From Armillaria gallica (taxonomy: Eukaryota; Basidiomycota; Agaricomycetes; Agaricales; Physalacriaceae): DNA of 64,000 nt. Position numbers and translations under genes: made by a program. The notes beneath the pieces were generated by a model that saw nothing but the letters and a program-made list of their open reading frames with translations, did no database searches and was not told where the DNA came from. Shown piece by piece: positions 36,748 through 49,258 of the stretch; within the stretch, counting starts at the first letter, position 1; every line of letters starts with the position of its first letter. The DNA is taken from NCBI GenBank assembly GCA_037576215.1, contig JBANDB010000007.1, forward strand, positions 4,619,001 to 4,683,000. Direction: 5' to 3'.

Positions 36748-38740
36748 ATGACTGACAAGTTTCCATGTACTTGTGGGTGCAATGCATTACTGTCCAAGCA
36801 TCAAATAAAATATCACCATTTGGACAAAGTGTCACCACATATCCTAATCACTCAAGATCTAAGCTTCAGGTCTCACCACTCAACTTCAACTACTGGCATT
36901 CAACATATTTAGGCCTTACCAATCACGCAAACTCCTAGCTCTTCAGATATGACCACTACCACTTTGCTCCTGTCCCTAGCAGAACCTCTTCCAGAAAGGC
37001 CACCACTAGACACAAGTGATGTTCATACTATGCTGATTCCCAATATAGATGTTGATCTTGAGGCTGATATGGAGGCCATAGGCCATCTCAACGTTGATGG
37101 ACAAGCACATAGTATTAGGGCACAACCAGAATATTGCTACATGGTTACTCTTAAGGATGCAGATGAATCTGGTGAAGAGGATGCTGATCAGGATCCAGAA
37201 GATGATGCCAATGATGATGGATGGACATCGGTGGAAGATAGTGACAGTGAAATCCTCATCTGGGAAACACTGAAGAAGTCTTTTGAGCAAGAGCTCATGG
37301 AATTAGGTATGGAAGTTGAACAATATATATATCCTGTCATGCTTATCTCCCTGTAGGTGATGATCTCTCTAAGGATGATGTATATTGGATATGGCTGTTT
37401 GCATATAAGACTAAATACCATCTCACACACCAGAGCTACAAGGCTCTCACCTTCATATTCTCTGACAAGAAGATTCCATCAATCAAATCAATCAAGAGTC
37501 ATGCCTAGTTTCTCACTGGTTTTTAGCCACAGAAATATGACTGCTGCATCAATTCTTGCTGTGCTTTTATGGGTCCCAATGTTGATGATGACCACTGCCC
37601 ATACTGCAATGAACTACAGTATGCTGGCAACAATTGCCCTCACAAACAATTTACATACATACCCATCATTCCTCAACTGGTTGCCTTTTATCAGAACAAG
37701 GAGATGGCTGAAAAGATGCGCTATTGGGGTGATTATGAGTCTGATCCTAAGGTTGTCAAGGATGTGATAGATTCTGACCATCAATGGTGAGTAGCTAGCA
37801 CACAAACACTTCAGTGACTGCTATAATATTGCTTTAGGAATGTCAACAGATGGCTTTGCACCATTCTGCAGACACAAGCAGACCTGTTGGCCCCTTCTTT
37901 TTTTCAACTATGATCTTCCTCCAGAAATCTGATTTCTCATTGATTTTATCCTTTGCTTTGGCATCATTCCTGGCTCCAAAAAGCCACATGACTTTGATTT
38001 ATTCTTTTGGCTAGCCATTGAGGAGTTGTTGCTCACTGTGGGAGTACCCATCTTTGATGCCTCAACAGGAAAAGCTTTCTTGTTGAGAGCATATCTCATC
38101 CTGATATTTGATGACATGCCAGCCATGTCCATGGCTATGCATTTCAAAGGCTACAACAGCTTTTGCTTTTGTTCAGGCATATAATATCATTGGAGTCAGT
38201 GATCCTGAGAACTCTCATGCACATATGCTTTACATTCCTCTTGACCACTCCCATCATCCTGCTGTAACTGGTGATCCTGGCATAGTCAGAAAGTATGATC
38301 TAGCCAATCTTCCACTGTGAACAGATGAAAAGGTTCTTCAGCCAGCTCAAGAAGTTCAATTTCAGCCCAATATTTATTGCTCCACATTTTCATCAGTACC
38401 TGCATAAAGTCAATGGAAAACATACCTTATGAATACTAACAAGTGGAGCCTGCCTGGCTGGATAGGATGGCAAAATCTCTGATTAATAAATCTGCACCTT
38501 AAGGAAATGATCTCAAAAAGCTGCTGCATTTTTCCACCTCTGCATTGAACTCAAAATTTAAAACAGCCAGTAAACAGCAAGCTAGGAACAGAATAAAAGG
38601 GGATTATGAGGTAAGATTTATAAAACCCAAGCTCAAAGGCAAAGGGAACTATTGGCAATTTAAATACACTGCCAAATTAGGATACATGTTCATTATCCAG
38701 GCAGCAGGATGTTCTCCAAGTACTGACTTGACAGCAAAGT
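36748..38740 (+). mobile_element. Plavaka-type CACTA transposon copy 1 (transposase remnant)
   Basis: Begins MTDKFPCTCGCNALLSKHQI (zinc-finger-like start), then an acidic region (ESGEEDADQDPEDDANDDGW). The transposase segment reads DDHCPYCNE, FTYIPIIPQLVAFYQNKEMA, EKMRYWGDYESDPKVVKDVI. After a recognisable intron (about 37788-37837) it continues GMSTDGFAPFCRHKQTCWPL, FFNYDLPPEI, FGIIPGSKKPHDFDLFFW and LRAYLILIFDDMPAMSMAM, all hallmarks of Plavaka/CACTA transposases of basidiomycetes. The downstream catalytic half is mostly lost by about 38.8 kb. Confidence 0.85.
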
Positions 38741-41070
38741 GAGATAGTCGCTTCAACAACATATAAGTGTCCAACTGCAGGGCACTAACATGCTAATATT
38801 CTTAATAGGGATATTCAACACTTGTCACAGTGCCTTTGCTCTACTGACATCAAGTCTGCACTATTTACTTTGAGAGTATTATGTGAAAGAAAGGGTGTGA
38901 CTGCAGAAGAGTGGCTTCTCAGCTGTTCATGTATTGAATGAGTATCACTACATTCACTTTACTATCTAGACCTTCCCTTTTCCAGAGGATTTGACTTGCT
39001 ATGCCCTGTGAATACAAGTGGTGTGCAGCTTGTTGCTATTAGAGTGGATGTTGTGTATGGAAACATGTGACATTCAGAAACAATACAATAGCCTTGTAGT
39101 AGGTGTTCCCATCACTACTCAAGTCACAGATTATTGATGGTGATACTCCTTACCAGTTCCTCCCCCCCAAAACAGTGTTCAGTGGTACCCCACACCATGC
39201 AGATGAAACTCTGGTAATATGGGCACATGGATGCCTCCAAGGCCCTGTGGCCACAGGCTTACAGCTGCCTACAGTATTTATTCTCAAGTAGTGATATAGT
39301 GATGTGTCTACAGTCCTAACTAGTGCTCTTTTGATACACCTATAGCTCTATGATCAAGACATGTCTGAGATGATGGCAATGTCAATACATAAATGATTTA
39401 CTTACAGTAAGCATACAAAGCCACCAGAGTCTCATTGTATGGTTAAGAGAGTCATGCCCTGAAGTGTTTCAGACCAAAATTACACCCTTGAAGAAAGAAG
39501 TACTTATGTCTGCTGTATGGCTTGTAGATTTGACAAGGTCTTGGATGAGCTCACCAGTTGTCAGAAAAAAAACTTGAGCACCAGTCTAGTAAGCAAGTAG
39601 ATTACATCAGTGCCAACCTCAAAGGAGTATAAAGAGATGCACCACACACATATTCATAGGCAAAATAGTTTGTAGAATAGGGAGACTGCATGAAATGCCC
39701 ATATAAGTAGTAACTACCTACTATTCCCTCCCAGGATGTGGAACACCAACATTCAATGGTATGCATAGATATAATTAGCTCTGAAGGTGCTTTTCAAAGT
39801 TGGTACCATGACCCTGACATCAGGTCATCAGCATGCAGATTCTGCTTGGATGATTTAGTTACAGATATGTGAAACAAAATGTAAGGAAGATATTCTCATA
39901 AATTTAATACATCTATTTCTCAAGACTTTCATGGTGGAGCTGTCAATAGTTCAACAAACCCTACCAGTGCCATGATCTGGACTGGAATTATATGGTTGAA
40001 AGGAACTACCAAAAGATGAGTTTAAAGAAGTCAAAAAGACATTATAGGAATTGTAGTGGTGATGTGGCTACATCCCAACAAAATCTTTCTCTTATACTAA
40101 AATCACAAAATTATAGAAAATTATTACTCTCAGTCAGCCAGTGTCTCCCAGAGTGCAATCTGCATTGCTTAGCACTGAGAAGTATAGATGTAAGGAACCA
40201 GGATAATCCTACCTTCCTGAAAATATATGTATGTGCACAATGGCACAGGGAACAGTGTAGGGAAGATTCAACTCATGTTCAACATTCCACTTTACTTGAA
40301 AACTCCAACAAGTATGAATTATAGCTTGCTAAGGAAAAGTGCAGGGCTGGAACCTGGATGCATATGGAGGCTATACAATTTAAACACATATTGCAAGTGG
40401 TTCTAAATGAGATCTGAATGCTGGGTGATGCCTTTCTTTTGATGTGTGGTAAGAGTAAGTGGTGTATGAATCATGAGCTGCCACCTCTATCTTGGAAGGA
40501 AAGAATGATTGCTATCTGTTGACCTGCTGGATCTTGGTTGGATATAACACAAAGTATAAAATCATGTTTTGATGGGAGAAGTAAGAGGCAAAATGTATCC
40601 ACAATATTCAGTTGAGAGTCAGAAGGATGTACAGGTTTCTAGAGGCCTGATAAAACTGAGCCTTCCATTAATTTGAATGTCATTTTTATATTACAATCAA
40701 GAATAAGGTATTTCTATTCTGCTATGATGCATGACATTTGAATTAAAGAAACATTGCAGTTTTTTAGAATTTATTTACAAAACAGGGCTTTTCTAGCTGA
40801 GATGAATGTGACCAGATTTATCAAAAATTTAGTCAAGTTTGATATTGTAAAAACAAAACAACAAATTTCATACCAGTTTCTAAAAGTTTCTAAGCTTCTA
40901 AAATTGGATATTCTTGGTATAATTTTCATCATGAAATGCAGTTCCAAATAGTCTTATCTCATCTTGATTTAGAGAATTGATACAAAGAAGACTAGTAATT
41001 ATTCTTGCTATAAAACATTTGTTTCTCTGTCAATCAAAATCTACTTTGGCTGAGCAGCTTCCTGGCCCAT
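38741..41070. other. AT-rich sequence without recognisable genes
   Basis: Longest open stretch 110 codons (39992-40324, +), not protein-like to my eye. No terminal repeats found. Confidence 0.4.
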
Positions 41071-41203
41071 GAACTCTGCTCTGCAATCTAATCTTAGGGC
41101 TTCAGCTCAAGGGTGACATTGCTAATAGCTTCACCAAAGCTCATGTGCTCTGCAAACCTCCACTCATGCAAGTTCTCTTTGTTTATTTGGCATGTCCCTA
41201 ATA
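41071..41203 (+). repeat. Gypsy-A-type LTR 3' fragment
   Basis: Matches the last ~130 bp of the LTR: CTCTGCAATCTAATCTTAGG, GCTTCAGCTCAAGGGTGACA, TTGCTAATAGCTTCACCAAA and GGCATGTCCCTAA. The same segment recurs at 41970-42095. Confidence 0.7.
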
Positions 41204-41289
41204 AAAGTCTTAATTATCTCACAAGTATATCATTTCCAGAAAACACCTTATCTTCAGCCTGAGAAGCAGGCTCTGTCTTCAAGTGCTTA

Positions 41290-41660
41290 GGTGTCAATGG
41301 ACCTGCCAATGCACCCCCTGCCTCAGCTTGCTGACCAGATCTTGCATTTCCAGGACTCTGGTGCTTCTGCCTTTTTCTTCTCCTTCATGATTCTCCATCT
41401 CCTCCTCAACTCATCCATTGTGGCCATCTTTGAATCTGCCAGATCCACCTCAGAATCCCCATCACTCACTGATGGAGCACCTGCAGCCTGCAATGCCATC
41501 TCATTGGCCTCATCCTCCTTCTTCTTTTCCTTCTCCTTATCTTCTTGTTCCTTCAAGTCAGCCAGTCACTGATGCTCCACAGCCTCCTGTTTCTCCCTCT
41601 CCAAGGCCAACTCTTTTTATTTTTTAGCCTCCAACCAGATCCACTCATCCTCTAGCCTCT
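41290..41660 (-). other. Charged coiled-coil coding remnant
   Basis: Minus-strand ELALEREKQEAVEHQ, then DLKEQEDKEKEKKKEDEANE and VDLADSKMATMDELRRRW, ending in KCKIWSAS. Compositionally a coiled coil with an acidic-basic repeat, of the kind found in repeat-encoded accessory proteins. No family recognised; one or two stops. Confidence 0.35.
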
Positions 41661-41667
41661 TCTCCTC

Positions 41668-42095
41668 TTACCATTTACTTTGCTCCATTTAACATTTCAT
41701 TTCTGTTTCATTTTACTATCTCACATATTAAATCTAGAACCTGAATTTAATAGTGAACAGACCTCCATTGGATTCCATCAGACTCTGATTCAGATTTACC
41801 TACTCATATATACTGTAGAATTACTTGTAGATGCTCACTTTCAAATATCAACTTGGTATAGCCAAATTTCTCTCTGACTCTAAGTCCAATCTATCGCTCT
41901 CAAATCTGTGGCCTCTGCTCTGTTGGACTATCTTACTTCCTATCCAGACCTTTGCTCTCTGTGGACTCCACTCTGCAATCTAATCTTAAGGCTTCAGCTC
42001 AAGAGTGACATTGCTAATAGCTTCACCAAAGCCCATGCACTCCATGGACCTCTGCTCATGTGAGCTACCTTTGTCTATTTAGCACATCCCTAACA
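41668..42095 (+). repeat. Gypsy-A-type LTR, 5'-truncated, solo
   Basis: Aligns along its length to the 18656-19157 LTR in the plus orientation (CCATTTACTTTGCTCCATTT through GGTATAGCCAAATTTC to CACATCCCTAACA at 42095). The first ~100 bp including the TGTTA end are missing. No gag follows, so it is a solo or truncated LTR. Confidence 0.8.
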
Positions 42096-43330
42096 GAGAC
42101 TACAAATCTCCTTTATGAGAGAACTTGCTGTTAGTTCAAATAATAGAGTACTCATTCTGCACATCACACTTGCTGTATGTAGGTATATATAGGTTAAGCT
42201 ATCTGATCAGATTCATAGCTGCTACTGAGAACACAATTTTATAACCTGCTTTACAATAGGCCATATGGTTCCACTTACCTTGCTGTCTTTGTGTACAGTC
42301 AAATCTCCTTATATCAATTCTGAGTACCTCTATATGAGCATCAAATTCCACAAGACTTTGAGAGGATAAGTGCAGCAGAATTCTAGAATGATGATGAGGC
42401 TAGTGACTGGCACTTGTGAAACTAAAAGCAGCCTAGCATGAACACACACAAAACCTACACTCAATCTCACTAAACACACACAATCTCTTTAAATGCAGAG
42501 GTGAGCAAGAAATTTAACTCTACTTGCATGTTGGCAGTATCTCAATATATCTCAGCAAGCTCACTAGAACAATGCATGTGATGATGTATAATTATCAAGC
42601 TGATCTCAAACTCTCTGTTTTCTTAAAGCTTTTACAAGAAAGCACAGCAAAATATGCAACCCTCAAGACAAAGGATATTTCAATAGACAATACACACAGC
42701 CTTCATAACATTATAAGATGGTACATCATTGATATTATTCTTGTGCAAGATTCACAAAAAAAAATCCAATTGATATTCAGAAAATACAGAGCATGGAAGA
42801 TGCAAGAAAATATCAAGAGAAAAGTCTATTAACAATGAATATATGCAGCATACAGAATGACAGACAGAATGACACTTACAACAGTGCAATGCCATGGCTG
42901 CCTATGACATTATAACAGCAGACAATATATGGCAAGTTTTCTGGAAGATGTGCTATATTGGAGAGTGGCAGAGTGGCAGCAGAGCAGAGGTCATAAAAAG
43001 TAGTATACTAAGTCTCCTATTAATATCTCCTACAGAGTTTATAGATTAGAAAAACTGTCATGCCATCAAGGCAGTGAAGCTCTCCACCTGATTTTGGTGG
43101 CATCAGCATTTTTAGAAGGTTTATCAGGCTCTGCTGATGATATCCCCTTTTCCAGAGTATTCCACCAAATGATACCTTCCATGATAAGCCTGCACTCCTG
43201 GAGTGAGATTAGGAAGTGTGGCCTGGAGCCTCTGGATTAAGAATTTTGATAATGCTGGAGAACAATGCATCAGAATTAATCTAGCTTAGAAATATAGCTC
43301 ATGTCAATTTCAATCTTTCTTTAACAACCT
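42096..43330. other. AT-rich sequence without recognisable genes
   Basis: One 102-codon open stretch (42524-42832, +) has no recognisable motif. Nothing else supported. Confidence 0.35.
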
Positions 43331-43337
43331 AATAGAA

Positions 43338-43640
43338 TCATACTTTGGGAAATTGGCTACACAGTTCACATTTATACCAACTGTTGACACATTTGATATA
43401 GTTGTCACCAAGGTCATGCAAACGTAGAAGTTTGTTTGCAGTGTTGAGCCAGTCATGGTGGGACACTGGGTCATTCTCCATTCCAGTGGTGATAGAATTC
43501 TCTTGCTCTATCGCATCAGCAGAAAGGCTGGGCTCTCCCAATATGCTCATCTCCCCCAGCACTGTTATCTCTGACACTGGTACACTGCTTTCAATGTCCA
43601 AAGCAGATTGGTAATCTTTTTGGTGCCACTTTGCTGTCAA
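43338..43640 (-). pseudogene. Unnamed coding remnant 4
   Basis: 100-codon minus-strand frame: WHQKDYQSALDIESSVPVSE, then HDWLNTANKLLRLHDLGDNY and VNSWYKCEL. The DW...GD.Y..C...W pattern looks like a conserved small domain, but I do not know it. No continuation was found on either side. Confidence 0.3.
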
Positions 43641-44369
43641 CTCCTTTGCTTGTCAGTGATCAACTCTTTCAATTGCTCATCAATAAAGCTTGAGAGGAAA
43701 GCTTCATACTGATCTTGCCATTGCTTATCAGTGCATGCAGACACTATAGACCAATCACCATCAGCAGAGAAGCAAAGTCTTTAGATTCTGAGACCCAGAG
43801 TGGGAGCAGCAAAATATTGTCACTAGGCTATAGTAGAACTTGTATTCCTGCACCAAGATTTTGAATGAACCCAGCCAACATTATGCTAGAATCATGGACA
43901 CTGTGTTGAGTCATATTATGCCTCAGTGCGGTATTTAGAAAATAAGGAGAATCAGTCCACAAGTTTCAGCTAGGTGATTGCCTATGCTTTCAGTAATTAA
44001 ATTAATCAACATTGACTCTGCCATCAGTAAAACCCTCACCAGTAACCTTTCTTTTTTTTTGAAGCCGAGTTGATGTATTCTCTTGGTAAACTTCAACCAG
44101 ATCAGTGTCAATATTACAACATCAATGTCAATGTGGTGCAGGATAGCTCAGACTCTCCAGGGCACAAACCACCAGTCTGTAACATCTCTGTAATGCACCT
44201 CTTCATGTGCTGGATTGAGCTACAGTGAAATCTGTTCTCAGTGCCTCTCAAGAATGATTTAGAAAACACATCTTACATCACCAAAATGTTGAAAAAAGCC
44301 AAGTCATGACAAGTGTAGGTTGTCCTGGTCGTTGAAAAGCAAGGTTGACAGCTGCCTGATAGATACTGA

Positions 44370-47300
44370 TCAGACTTAGACCTTTCCGACAATAGCCTGG
44401 TCAGGTATAGACCACAAGGGCATAACCAGGTAAGTAAACTCCTTCTGAGTGATATAGTTGTAATGATATATCTCACAGGTTAATCCATAGTAATACCTTG
44501 CAATAGTAGGTATATTTCCAGGTTGCCTAAAACACTGTAAATCCCAACTCCTCCAAGGATCCTCCAACAAATCTTCATCACTGTTATCTTCTGGCTCTCC
44601 ACACCCACTCTGACCATTGTCTTCATCCTCTGCTTCAGGCTCCAATATGTCACTGTCTTCTTCATCCTCATTGCTTGCCTCTTCCTCTTCCTCTGAGTTG
44701 GTACCTCCCTCTTCCTCTTCTTCATCCTCATCTTCAGGATCTTCATGTAGCAGATGATTCTCAATGGAGGCATCATCTATGACACTGAATGCTTCCTTCA
44801 CTGATGCCAGCAGCCCTTTTGTCACTTTGAATGTGCTTCTATGACTGACAGCACCACCGATGTACCACATAAGCATGTCACAGTCAATGAAACTTATAAA
44901 AAGAGTCAGGAGCATGTAGATATGCAATTATGGTAGCAAATTCACACAAATTCACATAATATTGTTCATAGTTTTCATCAAACTCATCCAGGCAACATGC
45001 AATTGAAGGACCCTCTAGAAATGTATCTGTTGTTCCCAATGAAAAGGTTGAAAGGAGATATACTGAGCATAGGACATCCTCTGGACTGATAAATCCAAAA
45101 GCATCTTCCTCTTCAGCATCCAGAAATCCAACTCAGTGCAGTTGTTTAGCTTTAAACCCTGACCTGTATTGACTGTCAATTCTGTACCACTGAATCCAAA
45201 GAAAATCAATTTGAATTAAGGCATTGGGGTTCGGATCATCCTTGCTTCATATGAGAACATGATATATGCCAATAACTCTTGCATACCAATAAGGATGAGT
45301 ATCATGCTCGTCCTCTGATGCAAGCATCATGATGTCAGGGCCAGTTCGAGGATTTATTGTGTCTTATTCACGATGCATATTGTATGATGTATAGTTGACA
45401 TGAAGGACCTTGTGATAGTACATGCACTCTCCAATAATAATGATTTTCTAGCAGTCAGCAGTCATGAAGGGGTTGTCAATATTGTTGTCGAGTCCATGCA
45501 AGGATGTGATTCTTCAGCTTTGGAACAAAGTTCTAGAGATGCAGAGTTTAATATGTCATACTTTCACAGCAAGGTCATCTTTGTTCTCATGAACAAATGT
45601 TGCAATGTCCACTGGAGAGTGACAAGAGTCAGAAACATGATAATGTTGGCTTGGGTTGGTAAAAAGTAAAGGGTCCCAATGCTTTCATGGTTTGGATCCC
45701 AGGAGCTGGCATTGATGGATGGACCACAATCACCTCTGGCATGACTCATGTGTTGCAATTTGACTGACAAAGTTCTGCTTGTTCATTCACCCATAAAGAT
45801 GTTTTGCCCATTTGTGCTCCATTTCACCCTGTAAGAGGCTGTTAAATAGTGGCCAAGATGCAAAATATCACTTACTCTCTGTGTACTATATGAATTGGTG
45901 GTTCCAAAGCACCAGATGGTCCATGGATAATCCCTGAGAGCATGTAACTTGTATGTGGACAGATTGAATCTCTTCTTTGTTTTGCCTCATTTCTTCTTCT
46001 TACTTGTAGGCATCTTATTTTCCTTCTTTGCCTTCACAATTTCTCTCTCCTCTCAGCGAACATGTGAGGCCATTTCCATTGGTGTTTCCTCAGTGTTGAA
46101 GTTGTTGCACACTGTGTTCATGAAGTGGTGAAACAAGTGACCTGCCTCCTTGGTTACACCACTAAATATCTTGAGACTGGTGTCAGTGTGCATTTGCAGC
46201 TTTGCAAATCCATGCCAAGCTCCAAGGATGAAAAAGATCCTTGACAATCTTGTTATCTGCAGAGCTCAGCAAGAGACCTTCAAAACAAGGCAAGGCGCAC
46301 TGAAGAAGATCCTCAAAGTCATGCGCAGCCATCTGCTTTAGGGCAGAAATATCTTTCATAAACTTGCAGATTGTATAGCATCCAAATTTTGGTACCCGTC
46401 AGAATCTGCACAAACATTAGTTGATACTAAAGCAATCTAATGTAAAAATTATACCACTCATTTAATATCTGTATGATGTGAGCTCCAATAGCATAGCAAA
46501 TGCGAATAAGATGAATGAATAGTGCTTTAAAGACACCAAGCTCAAATTCGTGCATCAAATCAATGATGAAAAGGATATAAAAATTGAAATTGAGGTCTGT
46601 ATCTTGAAAGAACTTGAGGAATGTGCTCTGAAAAGCATCAGATATATGTACAATAACCACAAAGACACCTACTCATGTTGGAGTTAAAGACTCATCCTTC
46701 AGAAAGGTTTCTACATGAGCACTATTGACCATCTTCCCCTTTAAAAATATTGTCTTCCATGCTTTCTTGACTTGCCAGCGCCTCGAATGGCTATCAACTT
46801 GAGCCTTTGTAAACCTTCGTTTGATATCATTGATGGTTCCTATCTGTTCTACCTCTGACTTCTGAACATGGCATCTAGGACACAGACATGTCCCCATGGT
46901 TTTGAGGCATGCCATTAAGACTTTGATAGCAATAATTAGACTCTAAAAACATGAGAGAAAGAGGTGAGCTTACTTTTCAGGATAGTTGGCAGAGTAAACA
47001 AAGAAGCGAGGAAACAAATGTCAGCAGATACCATCCTAACATTCTACCATGAGGCTATGTTGGTATGCCTCCTTAAACTCATCATCAAGGAGCAAGTGCC
47101 ACACAGCTTGTATCAACTCTCTTTTGAGATGTGTTAACACTGTGCTTGATGCTGGCTCCCTGAATTCTTCCTTATACATGTCTTGAATTAGATCTGGCAG
47201 CTAACAGATCTATTTAATGAGCAAAGGAAAGAATAATTGGCAGAAAACTAACCTCAAGCATGTAAACAAAATGGTGAGCTGCATGAGCATCAGGCATCGC

Positions 47301-48834
47301 ACTGATATACTTGGAGAGAAGTCCAATAAAAAAGTAGCCAGGCCAGAGGGATGCATCCCCAAAGTTTGTAAGGTGGGTTGAATTGGAAATAAACCATGAC
47401 TGGGACCATGACATTCTCCAGAGGACCTTGGGGCTTTGAAGCCCCTGTCAGATCTGGAATAGAAGTAGAAGAATTAGTGGAAGGTGTAGGCAATGATGAG
47501 CTAGAGGAGCCTCTGAAAGAATCTATAGACATTGGTGATGCTTGAGTTGATGGTGCATGAACATGAGCATCAGCAACACTGGCATCTCTGTCAAATGCCA
47601 GTGCTGTTGACAGAGATGCCATCTCAGCATCAAGTTCAGCCTGAGCTTAGCAAACCCTCTCCTCCATCTTGAGATATACTGGTGAAGTATATGCTTCACC
47701 ATAAACTCTCTCTGCTGGCAAATCCTCTGACGGCTGCCACATCTCCTTGAACCCCTTGAGGTGGTATTCGGATGCTGAAGGATCCTGGAAGGTGCTCATG
47801 ATAACCTTGGTCAGTGAGCAATGCCATACACCTTCAACTTTGATGACTGGCACATCAGCCTCAGACTCCCAAGCATAATCCTTTTGTGAAAATGATATCT
47901 GCATGCTATCCTGCCTCCAAACATCACTGCTAAAGGCATCAAGCTTGTCAAGACACTGGGCCTCTCTCGTGGCACTGAAATCCTCAGTGATCTGCACAGA
48001 AATCTGATTGCAGTAGGACATTGTAGACAAGCCTGTCAAGGTCTTCTAAGGTTTTCTTTTCTGAGTCATAGAACCATTTGAGCAGACGAAGGATGGTGGG
48101 ATTTGAAAATGGAGCTCAAGGATTTGAAGCTGTTGAATTTTTAGGACCAAAGACAGAGTGCAGAGGGCAACACTGGTTTGCTTCCAGATTGTTACTATGA
48201 CTGCTCTTTGGAAAATATGTGGCCATTCAGTATATTCATGATATACACCAAAAACATTGGGCTCAGTTACACATATCATAGGTGAAACAGGTCATTGCAG
48301 CGGTGGAGAAGGTGATTGAGTGATGTCAACTGGTGGTGGAGTGGGGGTTCATTGGCACATAGGTCATGAGGAAAGGTTGAGCTGTGAATATTGTCTCATA
48401 CGTATCAGATCTGTATCGGTTGGTATGAGATCATGAAGATGTTCAGGAATTTGAAGAGTACATCATGGGTGTGCAGCTGCCAGTGGTACATTGTCATCAA
48501 TTGATAAAGGTAGTTCATCTGTCTGTATATCTAATATAGAGATGTTCTGCAATTTCATCAAACTGAGTAAATATATAATGCTAACAGCGCAACTACTCAC
48601 CTCCACTGGTATCTCAGCTGACATTTTATTATCAGTATCCCCTTCCTTCCTTCTTTTCCTCCTCTCTTTTCTCTGTCTACTCTTATTGAGCTTGTTCTGA
48701 AGTCTTTTGATGCCTTGGAGTAGAATATTATCAGTTTTTCTTTTGTTCTTGCATTGCCGGTCATGCTGCGCAATAAACCAAGAGTCACTACTAGCAAGAG
48801 TCACCTTGCAAGCAGGGCATTTGAAGGGTGCCAT
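44370..48834 (-). mobile_element. Plavaka-type CACTA transposon copy 2 (longer transposase remnant)
   Basis: Starts at 48834 with a zinc-finger-like MAPFKCPACKVTLASSDSWF and a basic coiled coil. Then TEPNVFGVYHEYTEWPHI, FSATREAQCLDKLDAFSSDV, KEMWQPSEDLPAERVYGEAY, and a Ser-rich linker. The transposase reads YFQFNPPYKLWGCIPLAWLL, AHHFVYMLEVS, CLCPRCHVQKSEVEQIGTIN, DIKRRFTKAQVDSHSRRWQV, IDLMHEFELGVFKALFIHLI, MAAHDFEDLLQCALPCFEGL and, near 45100-45230, AEEEDAFGFISPEDVL. The acidic C-terminal tail (DEDEEEEEGG at about 44720) is typical. Broken by many stops. Same superfamily as copy 1 but opposite strand and covering different transposase parts. Confidence 0.87.
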
Positions 48835-49258
48835 TATGTTTCAGGCTGCTGAGAAAGAAAAAAATGAGATGAAGAGATGAAGATGGCAGTTTGCACAGAG
48901 TTTGGTATTTACAGACTCTAAGTCTGTAATGTGCAAATCACATGATTAGATCACATGAACTGAACACATCACATCAACAAAGTCCATTTATTTGCTTCTT
49001 GCCTTCTTTCATCTCCCACATCCCACATCCTACCCTTTCTCTTTTATTTCTCTTCTCTCTCTTCTCTCTCTATGGCTTGTAATCACAGCCACCGCTCCTC
49101 TATTTGACGTACTGGATCTCGTCTTTGTCAACCTCTAAAAAATGGTGAATCTGAGCAATCTCAAAGCAGTAAATTGGGAAAGGAAAAGAACAAAGGGTAT
49201 ATGTACCATTGCCTTACTGTAGCTTGTAGGAAGCTCACTTACTATTCTATGCAGGCCC
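48835..49258. other. Spacer between Plavaka copy 2 and the DUF6698-like gene
   Basis: Pyrimidine-rich stretch at 49010-49075 (repeated TTCTCTTCTCTCTCTTC). Likely holds the Plavaka 5' end and the leader of the next gene; no terminal repeat located. Confidence 0.3.

Noticed and set aside
44480..44776. Met/Arg/Lys-rich 98-codon frame
   Set aside because: Shadow of the acidic tail (GAA/GAT repeats) of Plavaka copy 2.
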